The notes beneath the pieces were generated by a model. It searched no databases. It saw only the letters and a program-made list of their open reading frames with translations, and had not been told where the DNA came from. From contig NC_015312.1 in NCBI RefSeq assembly GCF_000196675.2, positions 4,650,001 through 4,714,000 of the forward strand: a stretch of DNA of 64,000 bases, given 5' to 3'. A program made the position numbers and the translations under genes. This document shows positions 33,440-41,181 of this stretch, piece by piece. Every line of letters starts with the position of its first letter. Position 1 is the first letter of the stretch. Origin of the DNA: Pseudonocardia benzenivorans CB1190. GTDB taxonomy: Bacteria; Actinomycetota; Actinomycetes; Mycobacteriales; Pseudonocardiaceae.

Positions 33440-34243
33440 TCATTCGCCTCCGGCCAGCGCGGCGACGACGGCCCGGACGACGGCGAGCGCGTCGTGCACC
33501 CCGTTGTCCTGGCCCTTCTCGAAGTCGTCCCCGGCGGTGGCCATCGTGTTGGTGACGTGCGCGAGGCAGACGACGGCCCGACCTGACGCCTCGGCGTAGG
33601 CGTAGAGCGCGGCCGCCTCCATCTCGACGCACACCGCACCGGCGGCCTCGGCCCGCGCGATCGCGGTGGCCGTCTCCCGATAGGGGGCGTCGGTCGTCCA
33701 CGCGGCGCCGGTGACGACCGGCTGCGCGGCCGCCACCCGCATTCCGGCGAGGCCTCTGCGCAGGGGTTCGGCGAGCCGGCTCCACATGGCGGGCGGCAGG
33801 TAGTGCGTGCTCGTTCCCTCGTCGCGCAGCGCGCGGTCGATCAGAACGAAGCAGGGCGTGCGGGGCAGCGGGGCGAGCTGGCCCGCCGAGGTCACGCTCA
33901 CCACGAGCTCCGCGCCGGACGCAGCGAGCTGCTCGGCCACGAGCACCGCGAACGGCGCCCCGACGGCCATCCCCACGACGCCGATCTCGACCCCGTCGAC
34001 GACCGTCGTCCACATCTCGGTGTGGTAGCACGCCCAGCCGGGGTGCTGACGGCCCGCGCCGGCGGCGAGGTGGCGCGCGATGTCCCCGTCCGGGTCGAGC
34101 AGGCACACCGCCGGCACCGCCACGTCGGGCAAGCCGCGCTGGCGGCGTGCCTCGCGGAGCAGGTTGCCCGGCTCGAACACGGTCGGCTGCGCGTAGTCCT
34201 TGCCGTCGAGCAGCGGGAGCGTCGGCTCCTGGTCGGCGTGCAT
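33440..34243 (-). CDS. Nucleoside phosphorylase-like protein
   Basis: The 267-residue protein has the PNP/UDP fold: VGMAVGAPFAVLVAEQL for the phosphate-side glycine loop, a C-terminal CVEMEAAALYAYAE (the conserved MEAAA motif binding ribose) and a tail GDDFEKGQDN. It would cleave a nucleoside with phosphate in the cytosol; specificity is uncertain. ATG eight bases after the MFS stop indicates co-transcription with the upstream MFS and MBL-rhodanese genes. Confidence 0.82.
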   Translation of the reverse strand: MHADQEPTLPLLDGKDYAQPTVFEPGNLLREARRQRGLPDVAVPAVCLLDPDGDIARHLAAGAGRQHPGWACYHTEMWTTVVDGVEIGVVGMAVGAPFAVLVAEQLAASGAELVVSVTSAGQLAPLPRTPCFVLIDRALRDEGTSTHYLPPAMWSRLAEPLRRGLAGMRVAAAQPVVTGAAWTTDAPYRETATAIARAEAAGAVCVEMEAAALYAYAEASGRAVVCLAHVTNTMATAGDDFEKGQDNGVHDALAVVRAVVAALAGGE

Positions 34244-34251
34244 GTCGTCGA

Positions 34252-35550
34252 TCAGATCATGTCCGACGTCGGTCGTCGCCGGTCGCGGTGCGGGTCGTGC
34301 ATCGCCACCAGACTCCACAGCCCGGACGCGGCGGTGAGCACGGCGGCGACGAGCACCGCCGCCTGCAACGACGCGAGCGCCGCGGTGACCCCACCGACCA
34401 GCGCCCCGATCGCGTACCCGGTGTCGCGCCAGAACCGGTATCCGCCCAGCGCGGCGGCGCGGGCGGTCGGGTGCACCGCGTCGCTGATCGCGGCGAGCAG
34501 CGCCGGGTAGACCAGCGCGGTTCCGATGCCGAGCAGGAAGGAGCCGACGAGTCCGGCGACGAACGCGTGCGAGAGGCCGGCCACGATGACGACGAGCCCC
34601 ACCGCCTGCACGGCCATCCCGACGACGACCGGGACCTTGCGGCCGATCCGGTCGGCGAGATGCCCGGTGCCGAGCATGCCGACGGCCCACATGAACGGGT
34701 AGAGCGCCTTGATGATGCCCACGCCGTCGAGCGCGACGCCGGACCGCACGAGCAGCACGGGCAGCAGGACCCAGGTGAGCCCGTCGTTGAGGTTGTTGAC
34801 CAATCCGGCCTGGCTGATCGAGGCGAGGCTCCGGTCACGCCAGCTGACCTGGGCGAACATGTGGGCCAGTCCGGGCGACGGCTCCTGCGACGCGGCGGCC
34901 GGGCGGTGCTGCGCGGCCTCGAGCCGCGCATGCGCCCCGGTGTCGCGCACGACGGTCACCGCGAGCGCCAGGCCGGCGACGACGTAGCAGGCGCCGAGCA
35001 GCTCCGGAATGGGCTGCAGCCCGTAGGACGTCGCGAGGTAGCCGGTGGCCAGCGCGGTGAGCGCGACGCCGAGGTAGCCCGCGGTCTCGTTGATCCCCAG
35101 GGCGAGGCCCCGGCGCGACGGGCCGACGAGGTCGATCTTCATGTTGACCGTCATGGACCAGGTCAGCCCCTGGTTGACGCCGAGCAGGACGTTGGCTGCC
35201 ACCACCCACCACCAGCTCGTGGCGAAGGCCAGCATGAACGGCACCGGCAGCCCGACGAGCCAGCCGACGACCAGCACGCGCCTGCGGGTGAACCGTCCGA
35301 CGACGGCGCCCCCGACCAGGTTCGTGACGGCCTTGGTCAGCCCGAACGCCACGACGAACAGCGCGATCGTCAGGTCGCCGAGGCCGAACACCTCGGCGCC
35401 GACGAGCGGGGTGACGGTCCGTTCCAGGCCGACCATCCCGCCCACGAACAGGTTGACCACGGCCAGCAGCGAGAACTGGACGACGTTCTCCCGCAGTCCG
35501 AGCCGAACCGAGGCCGTGGCCACCTTGGGCGTCCCGTCGGGCCCGGTCAC
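34252..35550 (-). CDS. MFS transporter of the sulfane-sulfur cluster
   Basis: The 432-residue protein has 12 predicted membrane segments with MFS loops (GRFTRRRVLVVGW after TM2; DRIGRKVPVVVGM in the second half). The GTG overlaps the stop of the MBL-rhodanese gene (GTGA), so the two are made together. Substrate is unknown; from context it could export a sulfur compound such as sulfite or thiosulfate. The middle loop is polar and about 35 residues long. Confidence 0.88.
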   Translation of the reverse strand: MTGPDGTPKVATASVRLGLRENVVQFSLLAVVNLFVGGMVGLERTVTPLVGAEVFGLGDLTIALFVVAFGLTKAVTNLVGGAVVGRFTRRRVLVVGWLVGLPVPFMLAFATSWWWVVAANVLLGVNQGLTWSMTVNMKIDLVGPSRRGLALGINETAGYLGVALTALATGYLATSYGLQPIPELLGACYVVAGLALAVTVVRDTGAHARLEAAQHRPAAASQEPSPGLAHMFAQVSWRDRSLASISQAGLVNNLNDGLTWVLLPVLLVRSGVALDGVGIIKALYPFMWAVGMLGTGHLADRIGRKVPVVVGMAVQAVGLVVIVAGLSHAFVAGLVGSFLLGIGTALVYPALLAAISDAVHPTARAAALGGYRFWRDTGYAIGALVGGVTAALASLQAAVLVAAVLTAASGLWSLVAMHDPHRDRRRPTSDMI

Positions 35551-36944
35551 GTCGCCGCTGCGGTCGGTCGGTCCGTACCCGTCGCGAGGGGACGGCCGTG
35601 GGCCTGCGCCCAGTCCCACGGGCCACCGACGACGATGCCGACGTCGCGCTGTCCGGCACGTTCGAGCAGGCTGGCCGCGGTGGCCGCCCGCTCGCCGTGC
35701 CCGCACATCACGACGGTCGCCGACTGAGCCATGTCGCCAACGAGGGCGGCGACCGACCCGAGCTCCACGTGCTGCGCGGCGGGCACGTGCCCGGCCGTGT
35801 ACTCGACCGTCTGCCGCACGTCCACGATGTGACCAGCGGTGTCGACGTCCGCCGCGTCGACGAGTCGGGTCCGGGCGAGCGGGTGACCCGCGGCGGCCCA
35901 GGCGTCGACCCCGCCGTCGAGCTCGCCGACGATCGTCTCCACACCGATCTCGAGCGCCTTCCACACGACGTCGGCCACGTCCTGGTCGCCCTCGCGCACG
36001 ACGACGATCTTGGCGCCGGCGGGTACCACCCACCCCAGCCACGACGCGAACTGGTCGCGCAGCGCGATCGACACCGACCCCGGCAGGTGCCCCGACGCGT
36101 ACGCGGCGACCGGGCGCACGTCCACGACCACCGCACCCGACGACCGCAGGCCCGCGACCAGCGACGCCGGCAGCGGCGCGAGCGGGCCCGTGGCGCTGCT
36201 GTCGAGGACCGCCGGGCCCTGCCGGTTGCGTTCGCCCAGCAGGTGGAAGTAACCGGGATGACTGCCCAACGAACCGAGCAGGGCGTCGACGAACGTCTGC
36301 TCGTCAGGCGCGGCCAACAACGGGTTGGTGACGAGCTCGTGGGCGATCGTGGAGGTGCGTTCGGCGCCGGGCGGCGCGGAGCAGAACGAGCCCGCACCGT
36401 GGGTCGGCCACACGGCGGTCGGTCCCGGCAGTGCGGCGAGGCGGCGCAACGACGCGTACTGGGCGCGGGCGAGCTCGTCGGTGCGGTCCGGGCCGAGCAG
36501 ATCGGGCCGCGCGGCCGACCCGACGATGAGCGATCCGCCGGTGAACACGCCCACCGGGCGGTCAGCGTCGGAGACCAGGAACGACAGGTGCTCGTCGGTG
36601 TGCCCGGTGGTGGCCAGTGCCGTCACGGTCAGGCCACCGAGCTCGACCTGGTCACCGTCGCGCAGGCCGCGATGGGCGAAGGCGCGTCGGCCGGCCGCGG
36701 ACGCCAGCACCGTCGCCCCCTGGTCGTGGGCGAGCTGGACGGCGCCGGAGAGGAAGTCGGCGTGCAGGTGGGTGTCTGCGGCGAAACGGATGCGCAGGTT
36801 CTCGTCGCGTGCGCGGGCGAGCACGGCTCGTAGGTCGCGCGGTGGGTCGACGACGAGCGCGGACCCGTCGCCGAGGTCGAGCAGGTAACAGGAGTTGCCC
36901 AGACCCTCGTCGACGATGGCATGGACCTGGACCGCTGACTCCAC
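35547..36944 (-). CDS. MBL-fold hydrolase fused to two rhodanese domains
   Basis: The 465-residue protein has a metallo-beta-lactamase fold (about 1-245) with THLHADFLSG near residue 56 and TTGHTDEHL, as in CstB-like persulfide dioxygenases. Rhodanese domain 1 (about 265-350) lacks its active-site Cys (VVVREGDQ), and rhodanese domain 2 (about 365-450) has VMCGHGERAA with the catalytic Cys. CstB-type enzymes oxidise persulfides to sulfite and thiosulfate. GTG at 36944 has GAGGAGG upstream. It is divergent from the ArsR-rhodanese regulator. Confidence 0.88.
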   Translation of the reverse strand: MESAVQVHAIVDEGLGNSCYLLDLGDGSALVVDPPRDLRAVLARARDENLRIRFAADTHLHADFLSGAVQLAHDQGATVLASAAGRRAFAHRGLRDGDQVELGGLTVTALATTGHTDEHLSFLVSDADRPVGVFTGGSLIVGSAARPDLLGPDRTDELARAQYASLRRLAALPGPTAVWPTHGAGSFCSAPPGAERTSTIAHELVTNPLLAAPDEQTFVDALLGSLGSHPGYFHLLGERNRQGPAVLDSSATGPLAPLPASLVAGLRSSGAVVVDVRPVAAYASGHLPGSVSIALRDQFASWLGWVVPAGAKIVVVREGDQDVADVVWKALEIGVETIVGELDGGVDAWAAAGHPLARTRLVDAADVDTAGHIVDVRQTVEYTAGHVPAAQHVELGSVAALVGDMAQSATVVMCGHGERAATAASLLERAGQRDVGIVVGGPWDWAQAHGRPLATGTDRPTAAAT

Positions 36945-37017
36945 CTGTGGCCTCCTCACGCGCGACCCCACGACCGGGCGCTGATGCTACGGTATTCCAT
37001 AGATTTTTGGAGGATGC

Positions 37018-37683
37018 ATGGGTGACGGCGCCGCGAAGACCGAACTGTTCGAGCAGCTCGCCCGGGTGGGTAAGGCGCTCGGCAGCGGGAAACGCCTGGA
37101 ACTGCTGGACCTGCTCGCCCAGGGCCCCCGCAGCGTCGCCGACCTCGCGGCCGTGGCCCGGCTCGAGCTCACCACCGCCTCGTCTCATCTGCAGGCCCTC
37201 AAGCGCGCGGGACTCGTCACCACGACCCGCCACGGCACGACGATCGAGTACGCCCTCGCCGGTGACGACGTCGCCGCGCTCTGGCTGGCGCTACGTGAGG
37301 TCGCCGCCCGACGCGTCGCCGACGTGCGCCCGGCGGCCGCGGCCTACCTCGGGCCCGAGGACACCGAGGAGATCGACCGCGCCGAACTGCTCCGCCGTGT
37401 CTCCGCGGGCACGGCGATCGTGCTCGATGTGCGCCCGGCCCCGGAGTACGCGGCCGCGCACATCCCGGGAGCGGTGTCGATCCCGCTCGACGAGCTCGCC
37501 GGCCGTCTCGAGGAGATCCCGGCCGACCAGGAGGTCGTCGCGTACTGCCGGGGTGCGCTGTGCGTGTTCTCCCACGACGCCGTGCGCTTGCTCGCCGCGC
37601 GCGGACGACGGGCGGTCCGGCTCGTCGACGGCTTCCTGGAGTGGCAGCTCGCGGGCCATCCGGTCGACGTCCACGATCGCTGA
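37018..37683 (+). CDS. ArsR-type regulator fused to rhodanese
   Basis: The 221-residue protein has an ArsR winged helix (about 10-100, SVADLAAVARLELTTASSHLQALKRAGLV) followed by a rhodanese domain (about 125-215) with active-site loop YCRGALC. The fusion suggests direct sensing of persulfide or sulfane sulfur by the rhodanese Cys. RBS GGAGG lies at 37009-37013. The promoter region carries ATTCCATAGATTTTTGGA, an imperfect inverted repeat suited to ArsR binding, between this gene and the divergent MBL-rhodanese operon. Confidence 0.87.
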   Translation: MGDGAAKTELFEQLARVGKALGSGKRLELLDLLAQGPRSVADLAAVARLELTTASSHLQALKRAGLVTTTRHGTTIEYALAGDDVAALWLALREVAARRVADVRPAAAAYLGPEDTEEIDRAELLRRVSAGTAIVLDVRPAPEYAAAHIPGAVSIPLDELAGRLEEIPADQEVVAYCRGALCVFSHDAVRLLAARGRRAVRLVDGFLEWQLAGHPVDVHDR

Positions 37684-37689
37684 GCCACG

Positions 37690-38352
37690 TCAGGCCGGCG
37701 CCCTCGCCGTTCCCAGGACGTGGGGTGTCGAGGGCTGGGTGAACCGGGCGTCCGGGAACCGCAGCCGCCGGCACTCCTCGATCGCGAACCCGGCCTCTCG
37801 CAGCAGGTCGACCGGGTCGGTGGCGGTGTGGCAGCCACCCGTCAGCAGCGGCCAGACGGTCGCGTCGGCGAGCCGTTGCACCGCGCGCAGGCCGGGGGTC
37901 TCCGCGATCGTGTGTTGCAGGAACCGCGCGACTCCACCGGGCCGCAGCACGCGCCGGACCTCGGCGAGTGCTGCAGCACGATCCGGCAGGGAGCACATCA
38001 CCAGGCAGAGCACCACGGCGTCGGCACAGCCGTCCGGCAGCGGCAGCCGCTCGGCGACCCCCGGTACGACGGTGACTGTGACCGCGGACGTGACCGCCGC
38101 GTCCGTGGCCAGCCGACGCAGACGAGGCTCGGGCTCGACAGCCGTCACCGCCTCGACCGCAGCGGGGTAGCGCGCGAAGTTACGTCCGTTCCCGGCGCCG
38201 ATCTCGACCACCGCCCCGGACAGCGGACCCAAGAGCTCGGCCCGGAGCTCGCCCATGCCCTCGTCGTCCATCCGGGCGCTCATCGACGCGTAGAAGCGAC
38301 TGAAGAACCGCCGCGCCCGGTCGGTGGACTCGACACCTCCGTCGTCACCCAC
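37690..38352 (-). CDS. SAM-dependent methyltransferase
   Basis: The 220-residue class I methyltransferase has motif I VVEIGAGNGRNF near residue 50, VEPEPRLRR and a motif IV region DAVVLCLVMCSLPD, then a methyltransf_11-type RVLRPGG. It resembles proteins of the phospholipid/quinone methyltransferase type (QHTIAETPGLRAVQ...WPLLTGGCHTATD), similar to mammalian METTL7. The substrate may be a thiol or lipid; being next to a sulfur operon, thiol methylation is possible but unproven. GTG start. Confidence 0.82.
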   Translation of the reverse strand: MGDDGGVESTDRARRFFSRFYASMSARMDDEGMGELRAELLGPLSGAVVEIGAGNGRNFARYPAAVEAVTAVEPEPRLRRLATDAAVTSAVTVTVVPGVAERLPLPDGCADAVVLCLVMCSLPDRAAALAEVRRVLRPGGVARFLQHTIAETPGLRAVQRLADATVWPLLTGGCHTATDPVDLLREAGFAIEECRRLRFPDARFTQPSTPHVLGTARAPA

Positions 38353-38430
38353 CGCGTCCTCCGTCTCCCGCGACCTCGACGACCGCGCCCCGACGGTCTA
38401 CCAGGGACCCCGACGTTCGCGCCGCGCGGC

Positions 38431-39759
38431 TTACGCCGGCTGGGGCCAGCGCCGGTGGTGGGCGTCGATGACGACGTGGTGGGTGTGCACCCACGAGGTG
38501 CCGTCCCACTCGGGGTGCGCGGAGTGGTCGTGTGCCGGCTCGGCGTCGTGGCGGTGACGCACGACCGGCGACAGACCCGTCGGCCACAACCGTACGGCCA
38601 CCACCGCCGCGACGATCACGAGCGCCGAGAGGACCGTCCACGCGACGGTGAACCCCGCTGCCGCCCCGACCCACCCTGCCAGCGGATAGGCGACGAGCCA
38701 GCAGGCGTGGGACAGCGAGAACTGCGCGGCGAAGACCGCGGGCCGGTCCTCCTCCGAGGCCGACGACCGCACGACCCGCCCGATCGGGAGCATGACCAGT
38801 CCGCCGCCGAAACCGATGAGGGCCCACACGCCGACGGCCGCCGGCCAGGACGGGAACCGCGACATCGTGACCGCACCGGCGACCGCGACCGTGGTGGTCA
38901 GCGCTCCGAGGAGCAGGACACGCCGTTCGGTCCCCCACCGCAGGAGCAACGGGGCGCAGAACGCCGCGGCCACCGTTCCCGCGCCGGAGACGGCGAGCAG
39001 CAGCGGAACCCGCGCCTCGGCCGCCCCGAGGAGGTCTCGCACGACGTTGACCGTGCTCACGATCGTGATCGCGCCGGACGCCGCGACCACCATGTCGAGC
39101 GCGAGCACCGCGCGCAGCCGCGGCGTCGCGGCGAACACGCGCAGACCCGCGGACACCCGGTCGCCGAGGCGCACCCGTTCGCTGCGCCGGGCGGCGGGAA
39201 CACGAGCCCCGACGACGAGCAGCGCCGACGCGACGAAACCGAGCGCTGTTCCGAGGAAGAGAGAACTGAACTCGACGACGAGCAGCAGCGCGGCGGCCAG
39301 GAGCGGACTGACGATGTTCTCCAGCGACGACGCGACCTGCGACGCCGACAATGCGGTCGTGTAGTCGCCCTCGTCCGGGAGGATGTCGGGCAGGACGGAC
39401 TGGAAGGTCGGGGTGAACGTCGCGGATGCGGCCTGCAGCACCGCGATCAGCGCGTACACCTGCCAGGCCGCGTCCACCAGGGGCAGCATCAACACGACCG
39501 CGACGCGGACCAGGTCGGCCCCGACCATGAGCACGCGTCGCGGGACGCGGTCGGCGTACGCGCCGACCAGCGGCGACACACAGACGTAGGCCACCATCTT
39601 GATGGTGAGCGCGGTGCCGAGCACCTCTCCCGCGCGGGGCCCCGCGAGGTCGTAGGCGAGCAGCCCGATCGCGACCGTCGCGAGCCCGGTGCCGACGAGG
39701 GCGACGACCTGCGCGACGAACAGCCGCCGATAGACCCGATTTCGAAGCAGCGCGCGCAT
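38431..39759 (-). CDS. MFS exporter with histidine-rich C-terminal tail
   Basis: The 442-residue MFS protein has 12 segments (ENT/MdtE-like; DRVPRRVLMVGADLVRV in loop 2-3). The last 45 residues are cytosolic and carry about 10 His plus acidic residues (RHRHDAEPAHDHSAH, WVHTHHVVIDAHHRRW). His-rich tails of this sort occur in nickel or cobalt efflux proteins, so metal export is likely given the island context. It is preceded by an A/T-richer 150-base promoter region. Confidence 0.83.
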   Translation of the reverse strand: MRALLRNRVYRRLFVAQVVALVGTGLATVAIGLLAYDLAGPRAGEVLGTALTIKMVAYVCVSPLVGAYADRVPRRVLMVGADLVRVAVVLMLPLVDAAWQVYALIAVLQAASATFTPTFQSVLPDILPDEGDYTTALSASQVASSLENIVSPLLAAALLLVVEFSSLFLGTALGFVASALLVVGARVPAARRSERVRLGDRVSAGLRVFAATPRLRAVLALDMVVAASGAITIVSTVNVVRDLLGAAEARVPLLLAVSGAGTVAAAFCAPLLLRWGTERRVLLLGALTTTVAVAGAVTMSRFPSWPAAVGVWALIGFGGGLVMLPIGRVVRSSASEEDRPAVFAAQFSLSHACWLVAYPLAGWVGAAAGFTVAWTVLSALVIVAAVVAVRLWPTGLSPVVRHRHDAEPAHDHSAHPEWDGTSWVHTHHVVIDAHHRRWPQPA

Positions 39760-39919
39760 TCTTCTCGTATCGACTTTCTCGTCTCCCGGCCGGACGGTTC
39801 GAGACGATAGAACACGAATTCGAATGCGACAATCACGCTATTGCACTCGAATTGCAGTCGACGGATCGGGGCAACTGCCGCCACGGCGCTGTCGCCCACG
39901 AAGCGCACACCTGCCCGGC

Positions 39920-40406
39920 GGGGGTTCTCCCCACCCGAGCTCGGGTGCCCACCCCGACCAAGCCGGGGGAACAACCCATGCCCACCAGCACACGAAACGG
40001 GCAAAATATTCCTCACACGACGGAGCGACCGAAACACCGGAAGCGCCGACAGGAGCCACACAACCCGAAACGACCCGAAAACGGAGCCCCTCCAATGTTC
40101 AAGAGCACCTGCCCCTCCAAGAACCGCGACCACGACAACGACAAGTGGAACGACGGCGGCTACGGCGGCAAGCACCACGACAACGACAAGTGGGGCGGCT
40201 ACGGCGGCAAGCACGACAAGAACAACGACCACGACAAGTGGAACGACAACAACTGGGACAACGACAAGTACGGCTGCCACGACTCCAAGAACGACCACTA
40301 CGACAACGACGACAAGTGGAACGACGACTACAACAAGTGGGACGACAAGAACGACAAGTACGGCTGCCACGACAACCAGTACGACCACAACAGCTACAAC
40401 AACTGA
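39920..40406 (+). repeat. Direct repeat A, copy 1 (leader plus DNDKW-protein gene)
   Basis: About 485 bases that recur at 52041-52522 on the same strand. The 117 bases between the two in-frame ATGs are identical, the coding part differs by a 6-base indel and a few substitutions, and the leader keeps GGTTCTCCC and CCGGGGGAACAACCC while the hairpin between them differs in sequence but is kept. Confidence 0.8.
39978..40406 (+). CDS. Asp/Asn/Lys/Trp/His-rich repeat protein, copy 1 (unknown family)
   Basis: From ATG at 39978 (GGGGGA seven bases upstream) the frame has 142 residues; an in-frame ATG at 40095 would give 103. The first 40 residues are basic and polar. The rest is a low-complexity run of DNDKWND, GGYGGKH, DDKYGCHD units, rich in D, N, K, H, Y, W and G with two paired YGCHD cysteines, and almost no aliphatic residues. 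It cannot form a usual globular core; metal binding or a hydrated matrix are guesses. No signal peptide. Convergent with the copper operon's 3' end. Confidence 0.65.
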   Translation: MPTSTRNGQNIPHTTERPKHRKRRQEPHNPKRPENGAPPMFKSTCPSKNRDHDNDKWNDGGYGGKHHDNDKWGGYGGKHDKNNDHDKWNDNNWDNDKYGCHDSKNDHYDNDDKWNDDYNKWDDKNDKYGCHDNQYDHNSYNN

Positions 40407-40512
40407 CCGCAACGAGCCGGGCCGGGTGCCGTGGGGGCGTCCGGACCCGAGGCCGCCGACGGCGCGGAGCTCGTGGGGAGCTCGGCACCGACCGGAAGCG
40501 GTCGTCCGACAC

Positions 40513-40549
40513 AGTGTGCGCCCGGGCTGGGCCTGCCCGGGCGCACACT
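40513..40549. terminator. 15-bp hairpin terminator, copy 1
   Basis: Arms AGTGTGCGCCCGGGC (40513-40527) and its exact complement (40535-40549) with loop TGGGCCT, placed between the DNDKW gene and the convergent lipoprotein gene. The identical hairpin occurs at 52642-52678 after copy 2. Confidence 0.8.
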
Positions 40550-40573
40550 CGTGTGTGTGCGGCTCCGCAGCCG

Positions 40574-40987
40574 TCAGCCGTCCACGGGCGGCACGACCTC
40601 GATGAGCAGGAGAGCGAGCCCGGTCTCCTCGTCCTCGACGACGAGAGCCCCCGCGGTGTCGGCCCGGAAGCGCAGCACCCCGGGCTCCAGCGGCGTGGAG
40701 GTCGTCTCGAAGCCACGGACGTGCATCCGGCCCGGCGGACCCGGTGCCGCGACGACCTCGACGTCGGACCCGAGCAGAACGGTCTCCCGCCGGACCTCGG
40801 CGATCGCGGGGTCACGGGTCGCCAACTCGACCCGCACAGTGAGGCTCTCCGCCGCGGTCCTCCCGAGCGGGGACCTTGCCTCTTCCTGCGGCGGGCCGGC
40901 TGGTTCGGCGCCGCAGCCGCTGACCACCGACACCGCGACGAGGGTCGCGAGCGCGGCGCGCGAGGCCGGCCGCAATCTCCCCGTCAC
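40574..40987 (-). CDS. Cupredoxin-like lipoprotein
   Basis: The 137-residue precursor has a signal peptide and lipobox VVSGCG (Cys near residue 25), then a beta-rich domain: VLLGSDVEVVAAP, GRMHVRGFET, LRFRADTAGALVVEDEETG. The MHVRGF.. and final beta strand resemble cupredoxin-fold proteins that carry only part of the copper site. As the last gene of the CopA operon (GTGA overlap) it is probably a surface copper-binding or chaperone protein. Confidence 0.65.
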   Translation of the reverse strand: MTGRLRPASRAALATLVAVSVVSGCGAEPAGPPQEEARSPLGRTAAESLTVRVELATRDPAIAEVRRETVLLGSDVEVVAAPGPPGRMHVRGFETTSTPLEPGVLRFRADTAGALVVEDEETGLALLLIEVVPPVDG

Positions 40988-41181
40988 GCCCGGTCCCGAC
41001 CATGCGGTTCGGGGTCAGGGCGACCGAGGATCGGTTCGGTCAGCTCCTCGTGGTCACGCGGCGGCCGGGTACCTGCTCTCCGGTGCCGACGGCGTCCGAA
41101 CCAGACGACGGTCGCGACGATCAGGGCACACACCAGCAGCGGGATGCCGAGGAAGACGACGAGCCCCAACGCGACGGTCAT
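40984..41181 (-). CDS. Small single-pass membrane protein
   Basis: A 65-residue protein with one transmembrane helix (VALGLVVFLGIPLLVCALIVATVVWF) followed by a basic, then acidic cytosolic tail. It sits directly after the copper ATPase, as the CcoS-type small proteins do in oxidase assembly operons, but similarity is only in layout. Overlaps both neighbours by four bases. Confidence 0.6.
   Translation of the reverse strand: MTVALGLVVFLGIPLLVCALIVATVVWFGRRRHRRAGTRPPRDHEELTEPILGRPDPEPHGRDRA

Noticed and set aside
40101..40400. CRISPR-like or tandem-repeat array in the DNDKW gene
   Set aside because: Repeats are short codon runs of GAC/AAC/AAG in one reading frame without uniform repeat and spacer lengths; this is a low-complexity coding sequence.
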